From Shewanella electrica (GTDB lineage Bacteria > Pseudomonadota > Gammaproteobacteria > Enterobacterales > Shewanellaceae): a stretch of DNA of 64,000 nt. Within the stretch, counting starts at the first letter, position 1, and every line of letters begins with the position of its first letter. Below are positions 8,657 through 18,864 of the stretch, one piece after another. The stretch covers positions 62,001-126,000 of the forward strand of contig NZ_JAKOGG010000001.1 of assembly GCF_022321485.1 (NCBI RefSeq), written 5' to 3'. Position numbers and translations under genes: made by a program. Below the pieces are notes generated by a model. The model worked only from the letters and a program-made list of their open reading frames with translations, was not told the origin of the DNA and did no database searches.

Positions 8657-9904
8657 ATGGATTCTAACGCCAATTTGACGCAGGTCGATATTGCCATTGT
8701 CGGCGGAGCTATGGTGGGCGCCAGCGCCGCCTTAGGCTTGGCCGAACAAGCCAAACGTATAGGCAAACCCCTGCGTATCGCCGTGATTGAGGCGCATCAA
8801 TCAGGTCAACAAGCTTCCGGTTTTGATGCCCGCGCCATCGCGGTGGCACACGGCTCAATTTTCGCCCTAAAACAGTTAGGTATTTGGCCACATCTGGCTA
8901 AGCTTGGCACCGCGATTACCGATATTCATGTGTCTGATCGCGGCCATTTTGGTATGACCGAAATCAATGCTGAGCGCTTCCATCTGGATGCTTTAGGCCA
9001 AGTGGTCGAACTCACCCGCGCAGGTCAGCAGTTAGAAGCCTTACTGCAACAAAGCGATATCAACTATTTTTGCCCAGCCACGCTTGCCAGCATCGACAGC
9101 ACTGCGGCACAACACCGCTTAACCCTCGACGATGGCCGCCAAATCGACTGCCAGTTGCTGGTGGCCGCCGATGGCCTAACTTCCAAAGTACGGCAGCTGC
9201 AACAGCAACCGCTGGAAGTGAACGAGTTTGGTCAAAGCGCCATTATCGCCAACGTCACTTGCAGCAAGCCGCATCAGCACATGGCGTGGGAGCGCTTCAC
9301 CGAAAACGGCCCGCTGGCATTATTGCCCATGGCCGACAGTGACGGCCAACCGCGCTTGTCGTTAGTGTGGGCGATGGCAACGCCACTGTTACAGCAACAT
9401 CTCGAATTATCCGACGCCGACTTTTTACAGGCGCTGCAGCAAGCATTTGGCAACCGCGCGGGCGAGTTTGTCAAAGTGGGCCAGCGCCACAGTTACCCGC
9501 TGGCGTTATCGCAAATGCCGCGTCCGGCGTATCACCGCACCCTGTATATTGGCAACGCCGCACAGACCTTGCATCCCATTGCTGGACAAGGTTTTAACCT
9601 CGGGTTACGTGACGTCATGGCACTGATTGATGTGGTTAGCCACGCACTTACGCAAAATGGGGATGTCGGCAGCGCAAAAGTGATCCATGATTATCTAGCA
9701 AGCCGCACAGACGATCGCCGCGAAACTATCGCCAGCATTGAGCTGTTAGTGCGCGGATTTTCCAACCAACATTGGCCGTTGGTAGCGGGGCGTAATCTTG
9801 GCTTGCGCATGTTGTCGTGGTTTCCGCCATTAAAAACGCCGGTAGCGCAACGGGCGATGGGCTGGCAAGGGCGGCAGCAAAGCATTTCGTGGACAAGGAG
9901 CTAA
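8657..9904 (+). CDS. ubiH: 2-octaprenyl-6-methoxyphenol hydroxylase (ubiquinone biosynthesis)
   Basis: The 415-aa FAD-dependent aromatic hydroxylase has the Rossmann dinucleotide fold (VDIAIVGGAMVGASAA, residues 10-25), the mid-chain NAD(P)H/FAD DG motif (VAADGLTSKVR) and the C-terminal FAD motif (GNAAQTLHPIAGQGFNLGLRD). UbiH hydroxylates C1 of the ubiquinone ring in the Ubi metabolon. The assignment as UbiH rather than UbiI or UbiF rests on position: first of two tandem paralogs after ygfB. Its last codons contain the ribosome-binding site of ubiI (AAGGAGC), so the two are translationally linked. Confidence 0.9.
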   Translation: MDSNANLTQVDIAIVGGAMVGASAALGLAEQAKRIGKPLRIAVIEAHQSGQQASGFDARAIAVAHGSIFALKQLGIWPHLAKLGTAITDIHVSDRGHFGMTEINAERFHLDALGQVVELTRAGQQLEALLQQSDINYFCPATLASIDSTAAQHRLTLDDGRQIDCQLLVAADGLTSKVRQLQQQPLEVNEFGQSAIIANVTCSKPHQHMAWERFTENGPLALLPMADSDGQPRLSLVWAMATPLLQQHLELSDADFLQALQQAFGNRAGEFVKVGQRHSYPLALSQMPRPAYHRTLYIGNAAQTLHPIAGQGFNLGLRDVMALIDVVSHALTQNGDVGSAKVIHDYLASRTDDRRETIASIELLVRGFSNQHWPLVAGRNLGLRMLSWFPPLKTPVAQRAMGWQGRQQSISWTRS

Positions 9905-9906
9905 GC

Positions 9907-11121
9907 ATGTTCAAAACCCAAAGTTATGATGTGGCCGTCATCGGCGGTGGCATGGTTGGTTTAGCAACAGCGTGTGGATTAGCTAAGTCGGGCCTGCAAG
10001 TGGTGGTGATTGATAGCCGCGCCGCCGCACCAGTAACTGGCGTACCGCGCTTGCGTGTCAGCGCGATTAACAAAGCCAGCCAAGCGTTATTAGAAAACTT
10101 AGGCGCTTGGCACAACATTCCTGCTGAACGTCTGGCGCCATACAGCAAAATGGATGTGTGGGAAAAAGATGGCATGGGCGCGATTCAATTTGATGCCGCC
10201 AACATCTGCGAAAACTCCCTCGGCACCATCATCGAAAACGATGCGATTCAATACGCCTTGGCGCAAAGTGCCCACGACGAAACCAATCTTACCCTGCTGG
10301 AAAACGAACACGTACGCACCTTGGCCTTTGGCGAGCGCGAAGCGTGGATCACCCTTGAACGCGGTGACAGTTTAAGTGCAGCGCTCGTGGTGGCCGCCGA
10401 TGGCGCTAACTCTTGGGTACGTCAGCAATGCCAAATCCCACTGACGTTTTGGGATTATGACCATCAAGCAATTGTCGCCACCATCAAAACCCAACTACCA
10501 CATAATGGCTGCGCCCGTCAGGCATTTTCAGCCGATGGCCCGCTAGCCTTTTTGCCGCTGTTTGAAGCGGATTTATGCTCCATTGTTTGGTCAGTTCCGC
10601 CAGAAAAAGCCGAGCAACTGCTGGCGTTGGATGATGAGTCATTCAACAAAGCACTCACCGCCGCTTTTGATGGCAAGCTGGGTTTATGTCAGCTACAAAG
10701 CGAACGCCAATCGTTCCCGCTGCGGATGCGTTTTGCCCGTCACTTTGCCCAACATCGGTTAGTGTTGGCGGGCGACGCGGCACATACCATTCATCCATTA
10801 GCCGGGCAGGGCGTTAACTTAGGCTTTTTAGATGCAGGCGCCATTGTCGAAGTGGTGAGCAAACTGCACAGCGAAGACAAAGATATCGGCGCTTATGAAA
10901 ACCTGCGCACCTTAGAGCGTTGGCGTAAAGCAGAAGCGATGGAGATGATTGCCGCGATGGAAGGCTTCCATCGACTGTTCTTAGGTAACAATCCGGTGAA
11001 GAAAGCGATCCGCGATATCGGCTTAAACCTCGTTAATAGTGTTTCAGGAATGAAAACACTGTTCATGCAACAGGCCATGGGACATAAATTCAAGTTACCG
11101 TCACTTTGCCGCCCTAATTAG
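9907..11121 (+). CDS. ubiI: 2-octaprenylphenol hydroxylase UbiI (VisC-type FAD monooxygenase)
   Basis: The 404-aa paralog of the preceding gene has FAD motifs VIGGGMVGLATA (11-22), VAADGANSWVRQ and GDAAHTIHPLAGQGVNLGF (near 290). UbiI (VisC) hydroxylates C5 of the ubiquinone ring under aerobic conditions. A longer in-frame ORF begins inside ubiH, but the ATG at 9907 sits 7 bp after AAGGAG and begins at the normal family N-terminus. The stop of ubiH is 2 bp upstream. A strong terminator follows, so ygfB-ubiH-ubiI form one unit ahead of the separate gcv operon. Confidence 0.9.
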   Translation: MFKTQSYDVAVIGGGMVGLATACGLAKSGLQVVVIDSRAAAPVTGVPRLRVSAINKASQALLENLGAWHNIPAERLAPYSKMDVWEKDGMGAIQFDAANICENSLGTIIENDAIQYALAQSAHDETNLTLLENEHVRTLAFGEREAWITLERGDSLSAALVVAADGANSWVRQQCQIPLTFWDYDHQAIVATIKTQLPHNGCARQAFSADGPLAFLPLFEADLCSIVWSVPPEKAEQLLALDDESFNKALTAAFDGKLGLCQLQSERQSFPLRMRFARHFAQHRLVLAGDAAHTIHPLAGQGVNLGFLDAGAIVEVVSKLHSEDKDIGAYENLRTLERWRKAEAMEMIAAMEGFHRLFLGNNPVKKAIRDIGLNLVNSVSGMKTLFMQQAMGHKFKLPSLCRPN

Positions 11122-11150
11122 AAAATCTGGTTTAACGCCATATATCCACA

Positions 11151-11190
11151 CAAAAGCCCAAAATAAATTGATATTTTGGGCTTTTATTTT
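11151..11190 (+). terminator. Terminator after ubiI
   Basis: AAAAGCCCAAAAT ... ATTTTGGGCTTTTATTTT is a 13-bp perfect stem with T-rich tail. The 185 bp between it and gcvT is AT-rich. A TTGACC/AAGAAC pair before gcvT could be promoter elements but is not convincing. No glycine riboswitch was recognised. Confidence 0.85.
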
Positions 11191-11374
11191 GCCTGTCTAA
11201 GCCTCAATAGTAGGTTTTAATAATGCCTATTCATAAGTAAAACTAATGCATAAACCCTCGGATTAGAAATTTAACCTGTATAACAAATTCGGCCGCAGTT
11301 TATACTCGGGAAGCATTTTGACCCTGTGTCAGCAGGATAAGAACATCGCAAGCCCCGACAGAGAAGGGATAACA

Positions 11375-12469
11375 ATGGCTAATAAAACTGTTCTCTACGC
11401 CAAGCATGTAGAAGCTAATGCAAAGATTGTCGACTTCCACGGCTGGGATATGCCGCTGAACTACGGCTCTCAAATTGAAGAGCATCACGCAGTGCGTAAA
11501 GATGCCGGTATGTTTGACGTATCACACATGACCGTAGTGGATATCAAAGGCGAAAAAGCCCAAGCGTTTTTGCGTTATCTGCTGGCCAATGATGTGGCCA
11601 AACTCAAAGTGACTGGTAAAGCACTCTACAGCGGCATGCTTAACGAAGACGCCGGTGTGATTGATGACCTGATCACTTACTACCTCACCGATACCTATTA
11701 CCGCATGGTAGTTAACTCCGCCACACGCGAAAAAGACCTCGCATGGATCAACAAGCAAGCCGCCGCCTTTGATGTCAGCATCACTGAGCTACCAGAACTT
11801 GCCATGATCGCCGTGCAAGGCCCTAACGCTAAAGCCAAAGCCGCCACCGTATTTACTGCTGAGCAAAACGCCGCAGTAGAGGGGATGAAGCCGTTCTTTG
11901 GTGTGCAAGCAGGTTCACTGTTTATCGCCACTACCGGTTATACCGGTGAAGCGGGCTATGAAATCATGGTGCCAGAAGCCGAAGCCGCTGATCTGTGGCA
12001 AGCGCTGTTAGACGCTGGCGTGCAACCCGCTGGCCTTGGCGCCCGTGACACGCTGCGCCTTGAAGCAGGCATGAACCTCTATGGTCAAGACATGGATGAA
12101 ACCATCAATCCATTAGCCGCTAACATGGGCTGGACCATTGCATGGGAACCAAGCGAGCGCGACTTTATTGGCCGCGCGGCGCTGACTGAATTAAAAGCTG
12201 CTGGCACCGACAAACTGGTTGGGCTGGTGATGGAAGAAAAAGGTGTACTGCGTCACGGCATGCCTGTGTATTTCACCGATGATAACGGTGTTGAGCACGA
12301 AGGCATTATTACCAGCGGTACATTCTCACCCACATTAGGCTATTCTATTGCGATGGCACGTGTTCCTAACGCAATCGGGAGCACTGCCGAAGTGGAGATG
12401 CGCAAGAAGCGCGTCGCTGTAAAGGTGATCGCACCTAATTTTGTGCGCAACGGCAAACAAGCATTCTGA
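11375..12469 (+). CDS. gcvT: Glycine cleavage system aminomethyltransferase (T protein)
   Basis: The 364-aa product has the GCV_T fold: N-terminal HxxWxMPL-like [11 protein letters not shown], the DVSHM segment, folate-site residues in the [20 protein letters not shown] region, and the C-terminal barrel ([17 protein letters not shown]). The T protein takes the aminomethyl group from lipoyl-GcvH to tetrahydrofolate, releasing ammonia and 5,10-methylene-THF. The ATG at 11375 is used instead of an in-frame start 19 codons upstream because GAAGGGATAACA precedes it and the family begins MANKT. It is followed 22 bp later by gcvH. Confidence 0.96.
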   Translation: MANKTVLYAKHVEANAKIVDFHGWDMPLNYGSQIEEHHAVRKDAGMFDVSHMTVVDIKGEKAQAFLRYLLANDVAKLKVTGKALYSGMLNEDAGVIDDLITYYLTDTYYRMVVNSATREKDLAWINKQAAAFDVSITELPELAMIAVQGPNAKAKAATVFTAEQNAAVEGMKPFFGVQAGSLFIATTGYTGEAGYEIMVPEAEAADLWQALLDAGVQPAGLGARDTLRLEAGMNLYGQDMDETINPLAANMGWTIAWEPSERDFIGRAALTELKAAGTDKLVGLVMEEKGVLRHGMPVYFTDDNGVEHEGIITSGTFSPTLGYSIAMARVPNAIGSTAEVEMRKKRVAVKVIAPNFVRNGKQAF

Positions 12470-12491
12470 ATTAAGGCAAAGGAAGACAAGA

Positions 12492-12881
12492 ATGAGCAAC
12501 ATTCCTAACGAACTACTCTATACCGCTTCACATGAATGGGTTCGTAAAGAATCTGACGGTAGCTACACCGTAGGTATCACTGAACACGCGCAAGAGCTGC
12601 TCGGTGACATGGTATTCGTAGAATTGCCAGAAGTGGGCGATACCCTGAGCGCTGGCGACGATTGCGCCGTAGCGGAATCAGTAAAAGCCGCTTCTGACAT
12701 CTACGCACCTATCTCTGGTGAAGTAGTTGCCGTTAACGAAGCGCTGGAAGATAGCCCAGAACTGGTTAACAGCGATCCATACAACGACGGTTGGTTCTTC
12801 CGCGTTATGCCTTCTGACGATGGCGACTTGGAAAACCTACTGGACGCTGATGCCTATCAGGCCGTCATCGACGAAGAATAA
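12492..12881 (+). CDS. gcvH: Glycine cleavage system H protein
   Basis: The 129-aa lipoyl carrier protein has the conserved lipoylation loop ESVKAASD, with K65 as the predicted lipoyl-lysine, and the usual N-terminus ([11 protein letters not shown]). It shuttles the aminomethyl intermediate between GcvP, GcvT and the L protein. The start at 12492 has AAAGGAAGACAAG upstream; a longer in-frame ORF begins inside gcvT and is rejected. The spacing shows cotranscription with gcvT. Confidence 0.97.
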   Translation: MSNIPNELLYTASHEWVRKESDGSYTVGITEHAQELLGDMVFVELPEVGDTLSAGDDCAVAESVKAASDIYAPISGEVVAVNEALEDSPELVNSDPYNDGWFFRVMPSDDGDLENLLDADAYQAVIDEE

Positions 12882-12894
12882 TCGTCGGTGAGTT

Positions 12895-12922
12895 CGAAGC
12901 CCCATTTAGGGGCTTCGTTTGT
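12895..12922 (+). terminator. Hairpin between gcvH and gcvP
   Basis: CGAAGCCCC ATTTA GGGGCTTCG followed by TTTGTTTG forms a strong stem 14 bp after gcvH. It may reduce but probably not abolish readthrough into gcvP, which starts 75 bp later. Confidence 0.65.
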
Positions 12923-12997
12923 TTGAACATCATAACGACCGATAGTTAGCCTCCCCCTACAAGGCGTATATCGGCGACAAGTGGAAACGATAGTCAC

Positions 12998-15886
12998 ATG
13001 ACCAAGCAAACCCTCGCTCAGCTCGAGCAACACGATCTCTTTATCCGCCGCCATATTGGCTCTGATGCCGCACAACAGCAACAGATGCTCAACTATGTTG
13101 GCGCAGAATCTTTAGACGATCTCACCGCCCAAATCGTACCGGGTGCCATTCGCTTAAACCGTGAATTAGCATTGGATGACAGCTGCACCGAAGCCGCTGG
13201 TACGGCGTATTTGCGCGATGTTGCCGCTAAGAATCAGGTATTCAAAAGCTACATCGGTATGGGTTACTACGGTACTGAAGTACCCAACGTGATCCTGCGT
13301 AACGTGCTGGAAAATCCCGGTTGGTACACGGCCTACACGCCATATCAGCCAGAGATTGCCCAAGGCCGTTTAGAAGCGATTTTGAACTACCAACAGATGT
13401 CGATGGATTTGACCGGTCTGGACTTGGCCTCCGCTTCGTTGCTGGATGAAGCTACTGCCGCCGCCGAAGCCATGGCACTAGCAAAACGCGTGTCTAAAGC
13501 CAAAAAAGCCAACATCTTCTTTGTGGCGGACGACGTGTTCCCACAAACCATCGACGTGGTAAAAACGCGCGCCGAATGTTTCGGTTTTGAAGTGGTAGTT
13601 GGCCCAGCGGAAACCGCCGTCAACTACGAGCTGTTTGGCGCACTGTTCCAATACACCAACAAATTTGGTGCCATTGGTGATTACGCTGAGCTGTTTGCCA
13701 AGCTGCAAGCACAGAAAGCGATTGTGACTGTTGCGGCTGACATCATGTCGCTGGTTGTGCTGCAAGCACCGGGTGCTATCGGCGCTGACGTAGTGTTTGG
13801 TTCTACGCAACGCTTTGGCGTACCAATGGGCTTTGGTGGTCCACACGCGGCGTTCTTCGTCACTAAAGATGAACACAAACGCTCAATGCCGGGTCGTATT
13901 ATCGGCGTATCAAAAGATACTCGCGGCAACACCGCACTGCGTATGGCCATGCAAACGCGTGAGCAACATATCCGCCGCGAAAAAGCCAACTCTAACATCT
14001 GTACTGCGCAGATCCTGCTGGCTAACATGGCCTCGTTCTACGCCGTATATCACGGCCCACAAGGCCTGAAAACGATTGCTGAACGCATCCACCGCCTGAC
14101 CGATATTCTGGCGGCAGGTTTGACAGCCAAAGGCGTCAGCGTTAGTAACAACACCTGGTTTGATACCTTAACCTTCAACGTTGCCGACAGCGCCGCCGTT
14201 ATCGCCCGTGCTCAAGCCGCTGAAGTTAACCTGCGTATCGATGCCGAAGGCAGCTTAGGCGTGAGCCTCGCCGAAACTACCACCCGCGCTGATATCGCCG
14301 AACTGTTCGATATCATCCTTGGCGCTGGACATGGTTTGGATGTAGCGCAACTGGATAGCGACATTGTGGCTAACGGTAGTTTGTCTATTCCGCCACACTT
14401 GCTGCGTGACGATGCCATTCTGAGCCACCCAACCTTCAATCAGTATCACAGCGAAACTGAGATGATGCGTTACATCAAGCGCTTAGAAGATAAAGACTTG
14501 GCGCTGAACCACTCGATGATTTCACTCGGCTCATGCACCATGAAGCTCAACGCCGCAGTAGAAATGAACCCAGTGAGCTGGCCAGAATTTGCCAACATGC
14601 ACCCATTCTGCCCACAAGAACAAGCCCAAGGTTACACCCAATTGGTGGACGAACTGTCGGCTTGGTTGGTAGAAATCACTGGTTACGATGCAGTGTGCAT
14701 GCAGCCAAACTCAGGCGCACAAGGCGAATACGCTGGCTTGTTGGCGATTAAGAAATACTACGAAGCCAACGGCCAAGCGCACCGCGACGTGTGTTTAATC
14801 CCACACTCTGCCCACGGGACTAACCCAGCATCAGCACAGCTGGCGGGCATGAAAGTAGTGGTGGTTGAATGTGACAAACAAGGTAACGTTGACTTAGACG
14901 ACCTGCGCACTCGCGCGGCGGAAGTGGCCGACAACCTCGCTTGCATCATGATCACTTACCCATCTACCCACGGTGTGTATGAAGAATCAGTGCGCGACAT
15001 CTGCGACATCATTCATCAACACGGTGGCCAAGTGTACTTGGACGGCGCCAACATGAACGCGCAGGTAGGCATTACTGCACCGGGCTTTATTGGTGCCGAC
15101 GTATCGCACCTCAACCTACATAAAACCTTTGCTATCCCGCACGGCGGTGGTGGCCCAGGTATGGGTCCTATCGGTGTTAAAGCGCATTTGGCACCGTTCG
15201 TCGCCGGTCACTCAGTGGTTAAACTGGGCAAAGCAAGCGACAACAACGGCGCAGTTTCTGCGGCGCAATACGGTAGCGCGGGCATCCTGCCAATCAGCTG
15301 GATGTACATCAAGCTGCTGGGCGCTAAAGGCCTACGTTTGTCGACCCAAAACGCCATGCTGAACGCTAACTACTTAGCCAAAAAGCTGTCTGAGCACTAT
15401 CCAGTGTTGTACCGTGGCCGTAACGACCGCGTGGCGCACGAATGTATTATCGACCTGCGCCCGTTAAAAGAAGCGTCAGGCGTGACCGAAATGGATATCG
15501 CTAAGCGTTTGAACGACTACGGTTTCCACGCGCCAACCATGAGCTTCCCGGTAGCGGGTACGCTGATGATTGAGCCAACCGAATCTGAATCAAAAGTGGA
15601 ACTGGATCGCTTCATCGACGCCATGGTGTCAATCCGTAGCGAAATCGCCAAAGTGGCCGCCGGTGAATGGCCAGCGGATAACAACCCGCTGCACAACGCA
15701 CCGCACACTATGGCTGATATCATGGACCCAACGTTTGACGAACGTCCATACAGCCGTGAACTGGCTGTGTTCCCAAGCGCAGCGGTACGTGCCAATAAGT
15801 TTTGGCCGACCGTGAACCGGATTGATGATGTTTATGGCGACCGCAATTTGTTCTGTAGCTGTGTGCCGATGGAAGACTATAAGTAG
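12998..15886 (+). CDS. gcvP: Glycine dehydrogenase (decarboxylating), P protein
   Basis: The 962-aa product is a full-length single-chain P protein: an N-terminal half (begins FIRRHIGSD) and a catalytic C-terminal half containing the PLP-binding loop [20 protein letters not shown], with Schiff-base lysine K709. Other marks are [13 protein letters not shown] and [12 protein letters not shown]. It decarboxylates glycine and passes the aminomethyl group to GcvH. gcvT-gcvH-gcvP form the conserved cluster. The gene is the last housekeeping gene before the AT-rich defence island; its terminator is part of the island's left boundary. Confidence 0.97.
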   Translation: MTKQTLAQLEQHDLFIRRHIGSDAAQQQQMLNYVGAESLDDLTAQIVPGAIRLNRELALDDSCTEAAGTAYLRDVAAKNQVFKSYIGMGYYGTEVPNVILRNVLENPGWYTAYTPYQPEIAQGRLEAILNYQQMSMDLTGLDLASASLLDEATAAAEAMALAKRVSKAKKANIFFVADDVFPQTIDVVKTRAECFGFEVVVGPAETAVNYELFGALFQYTNKFGAIGDYAELFAKLQAQKAIVTVAADIMSLVVLQAPGAIGADVVFGSTQRFGVPMGFGGPHAAFFVTKDEHKRSMPGRIIGVSKDTRGNTALRMAMQTREQHIRREKANSNICTAQILLANMASFYAVYHGPQGLKTIAERIHRLTDILAAGLTAKGVSVSNNTWFDTLTFNVADSAAVIARAQAAEVNLRIDAEGSLGVSLAETTTRADIAELFDIILGAGHGLDVAQLDSDIVANGSLSIPPHLLRDDAILSHPTFNQYHSETEMMRYIKRLEDKDLALNHSMISLGSCTMKLNAAVEMNPVSWPEFANMHPFCPQEQAQGYTQLVDELSAWLVEITGYDAVCMQPNSGAQGEYAGLLAIKKYYEANGQAHRDVCLIPHSAHGTNPASAQLAGMKVVVVECDKQGNVDLDDLRTRAAEVADNLACIMITYPSTHGVYEESVRDICDIIHQHGGQVYLDGANMNAQVGITAPGFIGADVSHLNLHKTFAIPHGGGGPGMGPIGVKAHLAPFVAGHSVVKLGKASDNNGAVSAAQYGSAGILPISWMYIKLLGAKGLRLSTQNAMLNANYLAKKLSEHYPVLYRGRNDRVAHECIIDLRPLKEASGVTEMDIAKRLNDYGFHAPTMSFPVAGTLMIEPTESESKVELDRFIDAMVSIRSEIAKVAAGEWPADNNPLHNAPHTMADIMDPTFDERPYSRELAVFPSAAVRANKFWPTVNRIDDVYGDRNLFCSCVPMEDYK

Positions 15887-16048
15887 CCTGCTCATGGCTA
15901 CTTGGCCTTGCATGCTCATGTAAAGAGCCACGTTAGCGAAAGATTTCCGCTGCTCATTTACTACAGTAAACTGCGCGGCGAAAATCCCCCGCTGCCTTGC
16001 CTTAGCATCGGCAGTCACGCCATTTAGCTGGGTGGAAGATTAGATACT

Positions 16049-16080
16049 GAAAGGCGAACCGAAAGGTTCGCTTTTTTTTG
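16049..16080 (+). terminator. gcvP terminator and left copy of the 27-bp direct repeat
   Basis: GCGAACC GAAA GGTTCGC is followed by eight T. Positions 16049-16075 match 21423-21449 on the same strand with 3 mismatches in 27. The rest of the 317-bp gap between gcvP and rdrA (15887-16203) shows no gene; the last 120 bp is strongly AT-rich and presumably carries the rdrA promoter. Confidence 0.88.
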
Positions 16081-16203
16081 GCTGTTAACTACGTAAGCTT
16101 TGCTTTTTGTGAATAAATACTACTAATTTGATAAAAAATCTAGAATATATGCTGAATAATCAATATTATTAAAACTATTCTTCTGCATTATTGAAGCGAT
16201 GTT

Positions 16204-18864
16204 ATGTCATCTATAATACTAAACCTTGAAAAGCCTGAATATGATGAATATTTTTCTACTGATGAATTATGGCAACAGCAAGCAGCAGATATTTTAGTTA
16301 AACATCTCGAAAAGTTCGGTATACAGGCTGCTGATAGGACTGTTAAAAATAGTCTGCACATTGATCTAAACAGCATTCATGATGCGATATTAATTAGTGG
16401 AGGAAGAGGAACTGGTAAATCGGTTTTTTTAAAAAATGCGAAATCCATATGGAAAAAAAAGAAAAAGGATGATGGTCTTGTCCCTGCATTGCACTTTACA
16501 CCAATAATTGATCCTACTTTGTTACAAGATCACGATAGTTTTACGAATGTTCTTATTGCTCATATCTATAACCAAGTTATTTGTGAATTAAACTCATCTC
16601 AGCGATGTTCATCAAGACACGAAATTAATGAAAAAAAGTTTTATGATTCTCTTCGCAAGTTAGCAGAGGCTATAGAACAACCGGGTGATATAAGTGAACA
16701 TGCTGGTTTAGATAAAATTATTCAGTACAGCTCTGGAATAAAAATAGACAAATTATTTTATGAGTTTGTTGCGGCTGCAAAAAATATTCTTAATTGTGAT
16801 GCCATCGTATTGCCAATCGATGATGTAGATATGGCATTGGGTAAGGCATATTCGGTATTAGAGGAAATTCGTCGACGACTGTCTTGCCCCGACATCATCC
16901 CAATAGTGAGCGGTGATCTGGAGTTATATCAGCATTTAGTTAAATTAAAACTAGCAAATGATCTAAATAGTGAGCCTCCTTTTAATGATAATGACTCACA
17001 ATTTCGTGATGAAAAAAGCAAAGAATTATCTGAGGCATATGTAACTAAAGTACTACCTAATCAATATCGTATTGCTTTGCAGCCGATAGAAGACCTTGTT
17101 TCAAGTCTTATTATTAAGGATCCTGAACTTACAATACCTAATCACAAACAGTCCTATCAAGACTACCAACACAATTTAAAACGCTACTTCTTTGGTTCAA
17201 TTAATAGTGAAGAAAAGAGTGCTGATTATCCGTTACCCTCTTCAGCTCGTGAAGTTGGACAACTAGTCAGATTACTTCCGCCATCCATACTTTGTAAAAC
17301 AGATTTTAACCAACAATTGTCATTACAGGACTGGGAAAGTATGCGTATCTGGGCAGAGGGTAAACAACATGGTGCTAGTTATGTTCTAGCACGCTCGGCA
17401 ATTCAACTTCTGCATAAAAAAGAACAGCCATTTAGGTTAACCCAGTTAATGGCTTTTAATGTTAAAGAGCAAGCTGCTCAACGATTGCCATGGGCTAAAT
17501 ACGACTATATTGATGAACAAAAGAGAGTGGCAAAAGTATACGCGATTGCAGACAATGACAATTTACTTTCTAATACGATCAGAGATAAAATTTTACGTAG
17601 TATGCCACCGTTAGAAATGCATACAGATAGGATGTCAATTACTAACGATAATGCAAAAGAAGATAAGAGCAAATTAGCTTTAGGTGTTTACACTAATTGG
17701 GCATATTACAGCACGCAAGGTAATCAGCAGAGAAAAATATTTTTTAGTCGGGCATTTGAATTACTTGCTACATCACTTTTTATGGCTTCAAGTTTAAAGA
17801 ATGAAAATAAGGAAGCTTGGAAAGACATATTTATAAATATTTTCAATAGTGTTCCTTTTTATTCAATACATGCATTAAATCCGACTAAAACAGTTAACGA
17901 AAATTCGCCTGATGATTTAGAAAATGGCTCTAAGAATATTACTGCAAGTAATGATGCAAATGAAGACATTAAAATTATTGTTGATTTTTCTAATGAATTA
18001 ATTAATTGGGTAGAGAAATATGCAAGTATTTTACAAGATTATATAACGGATACCTCTCACCTTATAGCTTTGCTTTCTGCAGTGTTTAATAAAGCGTTTA
18101 GTCAACTTAATATTTTAAGAGAACGCTATCATAATGATAAGAATAAAGAGGATCAGCTCCTTGATGCCATCCTTCGGTACCGATATATATTAGTGAATGC
18201 TTTTGCATCTTTTATAAAGTCAGATGGTGTAGTTCAGGCTAACTTAGCTCTTGATACTTTACCTACCACTCTTCGAGATATAAATTATTTTTCTAGTTTC
18301 TCAAGCACTTATAAGAGGAATGTAGGGTGGATTCATACTTCTGCAGCGAGTGAGCATAGTAATAATGATACGAAAGGTGCGCTTAGTGAGAGTAGCAAGG
18401 ACGATTTGAAAGATACAACTGTTGATAAAATAGAAAATACGTCAGGTGTTAAATTTTTAGAATCTATTTTGAATCACCCTATTTTTACCGGGTTGGGCAT
18501 AAATATAGATGACTGTGTTGATGTAGAATCCGCTCCAATTACTTTTATTTTTAGTAAACCCAAAGCTCGTAGTTCATCCAATAGCAATCAAAAACTAGGC
18601 AATACAACAAAACAAAAAAAAGTACGGGGTAAGAGTTTTACAGCGATAAATAAGATTGCGATGAAAGGCAAAAGATATGACTCACCTGATGAATTAATTG
18701 CAGCTATTAACTCGGAAGCGTTTGCAAAAGAAGAACAAAAAAATCTTTTCACTGAATTAAATGATGAAATGACTAGAAAAGGCTCAAAAATAGACGACTA
18801 CAAAGGTAAACATGTAAATGTATACAAAATTTTAGAGTCTATGCAGGTACATACCGATGCTTAA
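16204..18864 (+). CDS. rdrA: RADAR defence ATPase RdrA
   Basis: The 886-aa P-loop NTPase has Walker A GGRGTGKS (66-73), Walker B IVLPIDDVDM (201-210, D206/D207) and a sensor-1-like IIPIVSGD (231-238). A long AT-rich C-terminal region without recognisable motifs and with charged, low-complexity stretches (about 690-820) follows. In RADAR systems RdrA is the ATPase that assembles with the deaminase RdrB and licenses its activity during phage infection. Assignment rests on size, ATPase motifs and the 8-bp overlap with an 838-aa deaminase; the ATPase alone could not be named. Base composition is far more AT-rich than the flanking gcvP, a sign of transfer. The ribosome-binding site is weak. Confidence 0.85.
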   Translation: MSSIILNLEKPEYDEYFSTDELWQQQAADILVKHLEKFGIQAADRTVKNSLHIDLNSIHDAILISGGRGTGKSVFLKNAKSIWKKKKKDDGLVPALHFTPIIDPTLLQDHDSFTNVLIAHIYNQVICELNSSQRCSSRHEINEKKFYDSLRKLAEAIEQPGDISEHAGLDKIIQYSSGIKIDKLFYEFVAAAKNILNCDAIVLPIDDVDMALGKAYSVLEEIRRRLSCPDIIPIVSGDLELYQHLVKLKLANDLNSEPPFNDNDSQFRDEKSKELSEAYVTKVLPNQYRIALQPIEDLVSSLIIKDPELTIPNHKQSYQDYQHNLKRYFFGSINSEEKSADYPLPSSAREVGQLVRLLPPSILCKTDFNQQLSLQDWESMRIWAEGKQHGASYVLARSAIQLLHKKEQPFRLTQLMAFNVKEQAAQRLPWAKYDYIDEQKRVAKVYAIADNDNLLSNTIRDKILRSMPPLEMHTDRMSITNDNAKEDKSKLALGVYTNWAYYSTQGNQQRKIFFSRAFELLATSLFMASSLKNENKEAWKDIFINIFNSVPFYSIHALNPTKTVNENSPDDLENGSKNITASNDANEDIKIIVDFSNELINWVEKYASILQDYITDTSHLIALLSAVFNKAFSQLNILRERYHNDKNKEDQLLDAILRYRYILVNAFASFIKSDGVVQANLALDTLPTTLRDINYFSSFSSTYKRNVGWIHTSAASEHSNNDTKGALSESSKDDLKDTTVDKIENTSGVKFLESILNHPIFTGLGINIDDCVDVESAPITFIFSKPKARSSSNSNQKLGNTTKQKKVRGKSFTAINKIAMKGKRYDSPDELIAAINSEAFAKEEQKNLFTELNDEMTRKGSKIDDYKGKHVNVYKILESMQVHTDA

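Noticed and set aside
11190-11374. Glycine riboswitch before gcvT
   Set aside because: No tandem aptamer core or terminator-antiterminator arrangement could be seen in the 185 bp after the ubiI terminator.
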